Shown here in pieces: positions 52,458 through 59,751 of a stretch of DNA of 64,000 nt. The notes beneath the pieces were generated by a model. That model had not been told where the DNA came from. It did no database searches and saw nothing but the letters and a program-made list of their open reading frames with translations. Source of the stretch: Streptomyces venezuelae. Its GTDB lineage: Bacteria; Actinomycetota; Actinomycetes; Streptomycetales; Streptomycetaceae. Every line of letters starts with the position of its first letter. The first letter of the stretch is position 1. The DNA is taken from NCBI RefSeq assembly GCF_008642295.1, contig NZ_CP029190.1, positions 1,860,001 through 1,924,000 of the forward strand, in the 5' to 3' direction. Both the position numbers and the translations under genes were made by a program.

Positions 52458-52775
52458 GCATCACGGAACGTCACGACCGAGAAGCGAAGGGGGCGGGGCC
52501 GACCAACCGTGCGGCAGTCGGCCTCACCACCCCGCTGCGGGGGCCGCCTCCGCACGAGCGCGTGCCCCGACCGGCAGCCTTGAGCCACACGTGACGACCC
52601 ATCAGGCAATGCGCCGCTCGTGCGTCAGACGCGGGTCACGTGCGTCGAATATGCGTCAAGATATCGCACCTAACGCACGTAACGTCCATAACGCACACTC
52701 GACAAAGCCACAGGTCAGCGGCCCTTTTCGGCGGGCTCGAGGATGGCGACGCACTCGACGTGGTGGGTCATCGGG
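52458..52775. repeat. Right copy of the island-flanking direct repeat with iteron array 2
   Basis: Homologous to 30248-30585 in the same orientation. It holds TGACGACCCATCAGG, the iterons CGTGCGTCA, GCGGGTCA, CGTGCGTCG and TATGCGTCA, the core TGCGTCAAGATATCGC (52652-52667), inverted TAACGCACG / TAACGTCCA / TAACGCACA, and then the intact 3' end of the RNA methyltransferase gene. Array 2 ends 48 bases from that stop codon. Confidence 0.75.
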
Positions 52776-54046
52776 AAGAGGTCGAAGACGCGGAGGGTGC
52801 GGGGCTTGTAGCCCGCCTCGCGGAAGTACGCCAGGTCGCGAGCCAGGGCTGCCGGGTCGCAGGCCACGTACGCGATGCGGCGGGCCGAGAGGCCGGCCAG
52901 GTGGCGGACCGTCTGCTTGCCGGCGCCTGCGCGCGGGGGGTCCAGGACGATCAGGTCGCACTCGGTGATCCGGGTGCGCGGCAGGACCTGCTCGACCTTG
53001 CCCTGTTCGATGCGGACCCGGGGGAAGTCGGCCAGGTTGTGGCGGGCGTCCTCCACCGCGCGCTTCGTCGACTCGATGCCGAGCACCGCGCCCGTCTCGC
53101 CGAGGCGTTCGGCCAGGGCGCCCGCGAAGATGCCCACGCCGCAGTACAGGTCCAGGGCCATCTCGCCCTTGCGCGGCATCAGGCCCTGCATGACGGCCTT
53201 GATCAGGGTGTCGGCGGCCTGCGGGTGGACCTGCCAGAAGCCGCCCATGCCGACCCGGTAGGTGCGGCCGTCCGCGCGCTCGCGGACGAAGGGGCGGCCG
53301 TGGACGCGGTGGACGCCGCCGTCCTTCTCCTCCACGCGGAGGACCGAGACCGGCTTGTCGAGCTCCACGAGGGGGAGGCGTCCGCCCGGGCGGGGGGTGA
53401 GGACGACCTGGCGGTCGCCCGAGCCGGAGGCGGCGATGGCCTCGACGGTGGCCATCTGGGGCCAGTCCTGCTTCTCGATGCCCAGTTCGCTGACGCCGGG
53501 CGCCGCGATCATGCAGTGGTCGACCGGCTCGATCTCGTGCGAGCGGTGCTTGCGCAGACCCACGCGGCCGTCCTCGTCCACCGCGAACTGGACCCGGGTG
53601 CGCCACTGCGGCACCTGTCCGGCGGGCAGCTTGTCGCCCTCGGCGGGCATGACCGTGCCGTCCCAGCCGGCTTCCTCCGGGGTGAGCCCGGCCAGCCGCT
53701 GCAGCTGTTCGGCGACCACCTCGCCCTTGAGCCGGCGCTGGGCGCCGGGCTTGGCGTGCTGCCAGTCGCAGCCGCCGCACTTGCCGGGGCCGGCGTACGG
53801 GCAGGGGGCCGGGGTCCGGTCCTTGGAGGCCTCCAGGACGGTGACGGCGTCGGCGCGCAGGAAGCGGGAGTCCGTCTCGCCCTCGGTGACCTTCGCGATC
53901 ACCTTCTCGCCGGGGAGGGTGTGGCGGACGAACAGGACGCGGCCGTCGGCGGTGCGGGCGATGCAGTGGCCGCCGTGCGCGACGGGGCCGACCTCGACCT
54001 CGTACTCCTCCCCGACCAGTGACTGCTTCTCGGTGTGCGTGGTCAT
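52715..54046 (-). CDS. TrmA/RlmD-like tRNA/rRNA (uracil-5-)-methyltransferase
   Basis: A 443-residue SAM-dependent RNA methyltransferase: an N-terminal TRAM-like domain (residues ~10-70), Fe-S cysteines in PCPYAGPGKCGGCDW (Cys82, 90 and 93, with a fourth in PVDHCMI), the SAM motif LDLYCGVGIFAG, DPPRAG, and the catalytic cysteine in YVACDPAALARDL. It methylates uracil C5 in rRNA or tRNA. Its last ~20 codons are duplicated at 30524-30585, and this intact copy forms the right border of the putative island. Confidence 0.9.
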   Translation of the reverse strand: MTTHTEKQSLVGEEYEVEVGPVAHGGHCIARTADGRVLFVRHTLPGEKVIAKVTEGETDSRFLRADAVTVLEASKDRTPAPCPYAGPGKCGGCDWQHAKPGAQRRLKGEVVAEQLQRLAGLTPEEAGWDGTVMPAEGDKLPAGQVPQWRTRVQFAVDEDGRVGLRKHRSHEIEPVDHCMIAAPGVSELGIEKQDWPQMATVEAIAASGSGDRQVVLTPRPGGRLPLVELDKPVSVLRVEEKDGGVHRVHGRPFVRERADGRTYRVGMGGFWQVHPQAADTLIKAVMQGLMPRKGEMALDLYCGVGIFAGALAERLGETGAVLGIESTKRAVEDARHNLADFPRVRIEQGKVEQVLPRTRITECDLIVLDPPRAGAGKQTVRHLAGLSARRIAYVACDPAALARDLAYFREAGYKPRTLRVFDLFPMTHHVECVAILEPAEKGR

Positions 54047-54184
54047 GGTGGGGAGGCTCCAGGGGAAGAAAGGGACTGGCGGGTCGGAGGACCGACCGAC
54101 CCACCAGTCTACGTGTCCCTGCGGGGCCTATACGACCTCGCCGAGTGGCCGATACGGCTCGCTGCGGCTCGACCCCGGGGCTTG

Positions 54185-56233
54185 CTACGGCTTGCTGGAT
54201 TCCTTCGAGCGCGGGGGGTTCACCGGACCGCGGCGCACCGCGCCCGGCGCGTTCCACTCCTGGCGCTTCTTCGCCCGCTTCTTGGCGATCTCCGAGGATT
54301 CCAGCTGGTAGGGCACCGAGGTGACCATCACACCGGGGGTGAACAGCAGCCGGCCCTTGAGCCGCAGGGCGCTCTGGTTGTGCAGGACGTGCTCGTACCA
54401 GCGGCCCACCACGTACTCGGGGATGTACACGCTGACGGCGTCGCGCGGGTTCTCGCTGCGCAGCCCCTTGACGTACTCCACGACCGGGCGAGTGATCTCG
54501 CGGTACGGGGAGTCGAGGATCTTGAGCGGGACGTTGATGCCGCGGCGTTCCCACTCGGCGCGCAGGGCCTTGGTCTCCACCGGGTCCACGCTGATGCTGA
54601 GCGCCTCCAGGGTGTCCGAGCGGGTCAGCTTGGCGAAGGCGAGGGCCCGCAGGGTGGGCTTGTGGACCTTCGAGACCAGCACGATCGAGTGCACGCGGGA
54701 GGGGCGGACGCTGTCGTCGGAGGGCCCGTCGGCCGCCGCGATCTCCGCGGACACCCGGTCGTAGTGCTTCCGGATCGCGGTCATCGTGCCGTAGAAGATC
54801 ACCATGCCGAGCAGGGCGACCCAGGCGCCGTGGGTGAACTTGGTGGCCAGGACGACGACCAGCACCAGGCCGGTGAAGACCGCGCCGAAGGTGTTGATGG
54901 CCCGGGAGCGGATCATCCGGCGGCGGGCGGACTTGTCCCGCTCCGTCTCCAGGTGCCGGTTCCAGTGCCGGACCATGCCGATCTGGCTCAGCGTGAAGGA
55001 GACGAAGACACCGACGATGTAGAGCTGGATCAGCTTGGTGGAGTCGGCGTCGTACAGCCAGACCAGCAGGATGGCCGCGCCGGAGAGCAGCACGATGCCG
55101 TTCGAGAAGGCCAGCCGGTCGCCGCGGGTGTGGAGCTGGCGCGGCAGGTAGCGGTCCTGGGCCAGGATCGAGCCGAGCAGCGGGAAGCCGTTGTACGCCG
55201 TGTTGGCGGCGAGGAAGAGGACCAGTGCGGTGGCCGTGGCCAGCAGGATGAAGAGGAAGCTGCCGCTGCCGAAGACGGCCTCGGCGACCTGCGAGATGAC
55301 CGGGTTCTGGACGTAGCTGTCGCCGACCGGGACGCCGTCCCTGAGGAGGTCGGTGGCCGGCTGTTCGGCCATCCGCACGTTGGTGGCCATGGCCAGGCCG
55401 ATGATGCCGCAGAACATGGTGACCGCGAGGATGCCCATGAACAGCAGGGTGGTGGCCGCGTTCTTGCTCTTGGGCTTGCGGAAGGCGGGGACGCCGTTGC
55501 TGATCGCCTCGACGCCGGTGAGCGCCGCACAGCCGGAGGAGAAGGCCCGCAGGAGCAGGAAGACCAGTGCGAAGCCGGCCAGCCCCTGGTGTTCGGGCTT
55601 GATCTCCAGGTCGGCGGTGGGGGCCGACATGGTCTCGTCCATGACGATGCCCTGCCAGGCGCCCCAGCTGATCATGATGAAGACGGCGGCGACGAACACA
55701 TAGGTCGGGATCGCGAAGAGCTTCCCGGATTCCTTGACTCCGCGCAGGTTCATCAGCGTGAGGAGAAGGATCATGACGATCGCCGAGAGGACCTTGTGCT
55801 CGATGACGAAGTCCACGGCGGAGCCGAGGTTCTCGACGCCCGAGGAGATCGACACGGCGACGGTCAGGACGTAGTCGACGAGCAGCGCGCTGGCGACGGT
55901 GAGGCCGGCCTTGGGGCCGAGGTTGGTGTTGGCGACCTCGTAGTCGCCACCGCCGCTGGGGTACGCGTGGACGTTCTGCCGGTAGGAGGCGACCACCGTG
56001 AACATGAGCACGACGACCGCTGCCGCGATCCATGGGCTGAACTGATACGCCGACACACCCGCGATCGACAGGACCAGCAGGACCTCGCCCGGGGCATATG
56101 CCACGGAGGAGAGCGGGTCAGAGGCGAAGACGGGCAGGGCGATCCGCTTGGGAAGGAGCGTTTCCCCGAGGCGGTCGCTGCGCAGCGCCCGGCCGATCAG
56201 GATCCGTTTGGGCACGTCGGTCAGTTTGGACAC
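54185..56233 (-). CDS. kimA: KimA-like APC-family potassium importer
   Basis: A 682-residue APC permease with the exact hallmark stretches of Bacillus KimA (YdaO): ASDPLSSVAYAPGEVLLVLS, SYRQNVHAYPSGGGDYEVAN, LLLRAFSSGCAALTGVEAISNGVPAF, and a ~200-residue cytosolic tail, here with a USP-like fold (IVLVSKVHKPTLRALAFAKLT). KimA is a high-affinity potassium/proton symporter often controlled by c-di-AMP. The GTG at 56231-56233 is used. Divergent from two TrkA genes, which supports potassium as substrate. Confidence 0.82.
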   Translation of the reverse strand: MSKLTDVPKRILIGRALRSDRLGETLLPKRIALPVFASDPLSSVAYAPGEVLLVLSIAGVSAYQFSPWIAAAVVVLMFTVVASYRQNVHAYPSGGGDYEVANTNLGPKAGLTVASALLVDYVLTVAVSISSGVENLGSAVDFVIEHKVLSAIVMILLLTLMNLRGVKESGKLFAIPTYVFVAAVFIMISWGAWQGIVMDETMSAPTADLEIKPEHQGLAGFALVFLLLRAFSSGCAALTGVEAISNGVPAFRKPKSKNAATTLLFMGILAVTMFCGIIGLAMATNVRMAEQPATDLLRDGVPVGDSYVQNPVISQVAEAVFGSGSFLFILLATATALVLFLAANTAYNGFPLLGSILAQDRYLPRQLHTRGDRLAFSNGIVLLSGAAILLVWLYDADSTKLIQLYIVGVFVSFTLSQIGMVRHWNRHLETERDKSARRRMIRSRAINTFGAVFTGLVLVVVLATKFTHGAWVALLGMVIFYGTMTAIRKHYDRVSAEIAAADGPSDDSVRPSRVHSIVLVSKVHKPTLRALAFAKLTRSDTLEALSISVDPVETKALRAEWERRGINVPLKILDSPYREITRPVVEYVKGLRSENPRDAVSVYIPEYVVGRWYEHVLHNQSALRLKGRLLFTPGVMVTSVPYQLESSEIAKKRAKKRQEWNAPGAVRRGPVNPPRSKESSKP

Positions 56234-56431
56234 GCAGAGGATGTTAAGCGTTCGAAAAGACCGTTGCCCAACCAGCACCCCTGTTGTATGGCAATTCGAC
56301 ACGACTGCGGGGTTACGGGTCCCACGGACGACCGCCCGTGTGTAGCTTGGGCCGTGGTCTGAGACCCTGTGAACCCTGAGCATGAATGAGGCTGAAGAGA
56401 ACAACAGCCGCTGACAGCCGGAAGGACGGCC

Positions 56432-57100
56432 GTGCACATCGTCATTATGGGCTGCGGAAGAGTGGGCTCCGCCCTCGCGCAGACCTTGGAGCAGCAGGGG
56501 CATACGGTCGCGGTGATCGACCAGGACCCCACCGCGTTCCGTCGGCTGGGAGCGGGATTCGGCGGTCGTCGGGTCACCGGGGTCGGCTTCGACCAGGACA
56601 CCCTCCGCGAGGCCGGAATCGAGGACGCGGGGGCGTTCGCCGCCGTCTCCAGTGGTGATAATTCCAACATCATCGCCGCCCGTGTGGCCCGCGAGATGTT
56701 CGGTGTCGAGAACGTTGCCGCCCGCATCTACGACCCCAAGCGTGCCGAGGTCTACCAGCGGCTGGGCATCCCGACCGTGGCGACCGTACGGTGGACCGCC
56801 GACCAGATGCTGCGCCGGCTGCTGCCCTCGGGCGCGGAGCCGCTGTGGCGCGACCCGAGCGGCGGTGTACAGCTCGCCGAGGTCCACGCCTCCGCCGCCT
56901 GGATCGGGCACAAGGTGAGCCGGCTGCAGGACGAGACCGGCGTCCGCGTCGCGTTCCTCACCCGGCTGGGCGAGGCGATGCTGCCGACCTCGCAGACGGT
57001 TCTGCAGGAGGGCGACCTCGTCCACGTGATGATGCGCACGGACGAGATCGCCAAGGTCGAGGAAGCCTTCGCCGAAGGTCCCGAGGAGGCACACGCATGA
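56432..57100 (+). CDS. TrkA-type potassium-uptake regulatory protein 1
   Basis: A 222-residue RCK protein: RCK_N Rossmann domain (MHIVIMGCGRVGSALAQTLEQQGHTVAVID, GxGRxG dinucleotide motif) and RCK_C (ASAAWIGHKVSRLQDETGVRV...LQEGDLVHVMMRTDEI). It senses nucleotides and gates potassium transporters. It starts at GTG 56432 behind GGAAGGAC. Stop and next start overlap as ATGA, pairing it with the second TrkA protein. Confidence 0.92.
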   Translation: MHIVIMGCGRVGSALAQTLEQQGHTVAVIDQDPTAFRRLGAGFGGRRVTGVGFDQDTLREAGIEDAGAFAAVSSGDNSNIIAARVAREMFGVENVAARIYDPKRAEVYQRLGIPTVATVRWTADQMLRRLLPSGAEPLWRDPSGGVQLAEVHASAAWIGHKVSRLQDETGVRVAFLTRLGEAMLPTSQTVLQEGDLVHVMMRTDEIAKVEEAFAEGPEEAHA

Positions 57101-57759
57101 GGGTCGCGATCGCCGGAGCGGGCGCGGTGGGCCGTTCCATCGCGGGCGAACTGCTGGAGAACGGCCACGAGGTGCTGCTGGTCGACAAGGCGCCGACCGC
57201 CATCTCGGTGGAGCGGGTGCCGCAGGCGGAGTGGCTGCTGGCCGACGCGTGCGAGATCACTTCGCTGGACGAGGCGGCGCTGCAGCGCTGCAACGTGGTC
57301 ATCGCGGCCACCGGTGACGACAAGGTGAACCTGGTCGTCTCGCTGCTCGCGAAGACCGAGTACGGCGTTCCGCGCGTGGTCGCCCGGGTCAACAACCCGA
57401 AGAACGAGTGGCTCTTCAACGAGTCCTGGGGCGTCGACGTCGCGGTGTCCACGCCGCGCCTGATGTCGGCGCTGGTGGAGGAGGCGGTGAGCGTCGGCGA
57501 CCTGGTCCGGCTGCTGCGCTTCAGCCACGGCGACGCGAACCTGGTCGAGCTGACCCTGCCGCCGGAGTCCTCGGTGACCGGCACCCAGATCAGCGAGATC
57601 GACTGGCCGGAGGACACCTCGCTGGTGACGATCATCCGGGGCAACCGGGTGCTGACGCCGAGCCCGGAGGAGACCCTGGAGGCGGGCGACGAGCTGCTGT
57701 TCGTGGCGGCCCAGGCACGCGAGGAACAGCTGGAGGACCTCCTCCAGGCCAGGCGCTAG
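57097..57759 (+). CDS. TrkA-type potassium-uptake regulatory protein 2
   Basis: A 220-residue RCK protein (MRVAIAGAGAVGRSIAGELLENGHEVLLVD, with GxGxxG, and RCK_C LTLPPESSVTGTQISEIDWPED). Two RCK proteins are probably needed to form a heteromeric ring; no TrkH/KtrB channel lies in the window, so the partner is either KimA or a distant gene. Followed by a 25-bp terminator. Confidence 0.92.
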   Translation: MRVAIAGAGAVGRSIAGELLENGHEVLLVDKAPTAISVERVPQAEWLLADACEITSLDEAALQRCNVVIAATGDDKVNLVVSLLAKTEYGVPRVVARVNNPKNEWLFNESWGVDVAVSTPRLMSALVEEAVSVGDLVRLLRFSHGDANLVELTLPPESSVTGTQISEIDWPEDTSLVTIIRGNRVLTPSPEETLEAGDELLFVAAQAREEQLEDLLQARR

Positions 57760-57766
57760 CCGCGGA

Positions 57767-57820
57767 GCACGGTGAAGGGGCGGGGCAGACCTTCGGGTCT
57801 GCCCCGCCCCTTCACCGTGC
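57767..57820. terminator. Very strong bidirectional terminator with UUCG loop
   Basis: A perfect 25-base-pair stem (GCACGGTGAAGGGGCGGGGC... with its complement) closes on the tetraloop TTCG. It separates the TrkA pair from the convergent DUF3159 gene and should stop transcription from both sides. Confidence 0.95.
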
Positions 57821-57852
57821 GGTGTGCTCCCGGCGGGGCCGGGCGGTGGTGG

Positions 57853-58617
57853 CTACTGCTCCCGCGAGGGGGTCTGGCCCGCCTTTCGGAGGCGTTCCGC
57901 TTCCTCCTCCGCCTCCATCTCGGCGAAGACGTCGATCGGCGGCGGTGCCTTCGCCAGGAACAGCCAGGTGAAGTACACCGCCAGCACCATCGGCGGCAGC
58001 TTCAGCGCGATCAGCAGCCAGCCCAGCTGGGTGGCGTCGCCCCACCAGTACAGCGGGAAGAGGATCGCGTACTTGGCGAGGAAGATCAGCCCCCAGGCCA
58101 GGCTCGCCTTGGTGTACGCCTTCTTGCGGCCGGGGTTCCGGGTGCGCCAGGAGAGGTTCTCCTTGAACACCGGACCCAGCACCACCCCGAGCAGCGGGTA
58201 GCCCACCAGCGCGGAGAGCGTGAACGCGATGCCCAGGCAGGCGCCGTAGATCATGCCCGGCAGATAGAAGCCCTTGGCGCTGCCCGTGAACAACGCGAAG
58301 GCGATGCCGACACCGACGCCGAACACACCGCTGAAGGCGTGTTTGACGGTGTCCCGGCGCACCAGCCGCACGATCACCAGCAGCACGGCCACCGCGCCCG
58401 CCGCGATCGCCGACATCTTCACGTCCTTGTTGACCGTGTAGATCATCACGAAGAGCAGCCCGGGGAGCATCGTCTCCAGGGTGCCGCGGATGCCGCCGAA
58501 GGCATCGAAGAGCGCCGCCTGTGTGACGGCCTTCTGGTCGGCCTCCGACTCAGTCGGATGCGCCTGCGTCGCCCGCGCTCCCGCCTCGGCGGGGCTCGGC
58601 TTGTCCCATGACGTCAC
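57853..58617 (-). CDS. DUF3159 family membrane protein
   Basis: A 254-residue membrane protein (QAALFDAFGGIRGTLETMLPGLLFVMIYTV..., GYPLLGVVLGPVFKENLSWRTRNPGRKKAYTKASLAWGLIFLAKY, LPPMVLAVYFTWLFLAKAPPP). About six helices; the DUF3159 family is confined largely to actinobacteria and has no known function. Start GTG 58615-58617, three bases after the OB-fold gene's stop, so likely co-transcribed with it. Confidence 0.85.
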   Translation of the reverse strand: MTSWDKPSPAEAGARATQAHPTESEADQKAVTQAALFDAFGGIRGTLETMLPGLLFVMIYTVNKDVKMSAIAAGAVAVLLVIVRLVRRDTVKHAFSGVFGVGVGIAFALFTGSAKGFYLPGMIYGACLGIAFTLSALVGYPLLGVVLGPVFKENLSWRTRNPGRKKAYTKASLAWGLIFLAKYAILFPLYWWGDATQLGWLLIALKLPPMVLAVYFTWLFLAKAPPPIDVFAEMEAEEEAERLRKAGQTPSREQ

Positions 58618-58620
58618 CGG

Positions 58621-59040
58621 CTAGTGCTCCTGTCCGAGGGGTCGGAGTTCGTACTTCGGGTTGAAGAGGACCCGGCGGCCGTGGCTCATCGCGATCCGCC
58701 CGGAGGCGATCATGCGCCGGCCGGGTTCGATTCCCACGATCGAGCGACGCCCGAGCCAGACCACGTCCAGCGCGGCCGAGCCGTCGAACAGCTCCGCCTC
58801 CAGTGCGGGGACGCCCGCCCTCGGCCGCAGGGTGACGGTACGCAGCGTACCGGTCACCTTCACTATCTGGCGGTCGTGGCAGTCGCAGATCCGCGTGCAC
58901 CCCGCGGCTTCTGCGTCCTCTTGCAGCTCCGCCGAATGCAGCTCTTCCTGGGTGGAGGACAGCCGTTCGATCATCCGGCGGAACCGGCCCGCCGGCCGGG
59001 CCGGTTTCGCGGGCTTCTCGGGACGCGGTTCAGCACTCAT
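58621..59040 (-). CDS. OB-fold nucleic-acid-binding protein
   Basis: A 139-residue protein with an Arg/Pro-rich start, the helix ERLSSTQEELHSAELQEDAE, then a C-rich region (CTRICDCHDRQIVKVTGTLRTVTLRP) leading into an OB-fold (ALEAELFDGSAALDVVWLGRRSIVGIEPGRRMIASGRIA). Common actinobacterial protein, cellular role unknown. Lies directly upstream of DUF3159 and downstream of kdpE. Confidence 0.8.
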   Translation of the reverse strand: MSAEPRPEKPAKPARPAGRFRRMIERLSSTQEELHSAELQEDAEAAGCTRICDCHDRQIVKVTGTLRTVTLRPRAGVPALEAELFDGSAALDVVWLGRRSIVGIEPGRRMIASGRIAMSHGRRVLFNPKYELRPLGQEH

Positions 59041-59064
59041 ACAGGAAGCGTACCGGCGGCCCCA

Positions 59065-59751
59065 CTACCTCTCGAAGCGGTATCCCATGCCCGGTTCGGT
59101 GATGAAGTGCACGGGGTGCGAGGGGTCGGCCTCCAGTTTGCGGCGCAGCTGGGCCATGTACACCCGGAGGTAGTTGGTCTCGGTCCCGTACGACGGGCCC
59201 CACACCTCCTGGAGGAGCTGTTTCTGGCTGACCAGCTTGCCGCCGTTGCGGACCAGGACCTCCAGCAGGTGCCATTCGGTCGGGGTCAGGCGGACGTCGC
59301 GGCCCTCGCGGACGGCCTTCTTCGCGGCCAGGTCCACGGTGAACCCGGCGGTCTCCAGGATCACCTCGGTGTCGCCCGAGCCGGCGGGCGGCTCGGCCCG
59401 GCGGACGGCGGCGCGCAGCCGGGCCAGCAGCTCGTCCATGCCGAAGGGCTTGGTGACGTAGTCGTCGGCGCCCGCGTCCAGCGCCTCGACCTTCTCGTCG
59501 GAGCTGTGGCGGGCGGAGAGCACCAGGATGGGGACGCGGGTCCAGCCGCGCAGCCCCTTGATCACCTCGACCCCGTCCATGTCGGGCAGCCCGAGGTCGA
59601 GGACGACCACGTCGGGGTGGCGGGCGGCGGCCAGTTCCAGGGCGCTCGCCCCGTCGGCCGCGGCGTCGACCTCGTACTTCCGCGCCTTCAGGTTGATCAC
59701 GAGGGCACGGACGATCTGCGGCTCGTCCTCGACCACGAGCACCCGGGTCAT
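59065..59751 (-). CDS. kdpE: Response regulator KdpE
   Basis: A 228-residue OmpR-type regulator. Receiver domain with Asp52 in DVVVLDLGLPDMDG; winged-helix domain ending in WGPSYGTETNYLRVYMAQLRRKLEADPSHPVHFITEPGMGYRF, which is the KdpE signature. It activates potassium-uptake genes when phosphorylated by KdpD. Its ATG overlaps the kdpD stop (ATGA). Confidence 0.92.
   Translation of the reverse strand: MTRVLVVEDEPQIVRALVINLKARKYEVDAAADGASALELAAARHPDVVVLDLGLPDMDGVEVIKGLRGWTRVPILVLSARHSSDEKVEALDAGADDYVTKPFGMDELLARLRAAVRRAEPPAGSGDTEVILETAGFTVDLAAKKAVREGRDVRLTPTEWHLLEVLVRNGGKLVSQKQLLQEVWGPSYGTETNYLRVYMAQLRRKLEADPSHPVHFITEPGMGYRFER

Noticed and set aside
30248..52775. Searched for an integrase, transposase or excisionase in the putative island
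   Set aside because: None of the open frames has recombinase motifs (Tyr RxxR-Y or Ser-recombinase), so I do not call it an active mobile element.
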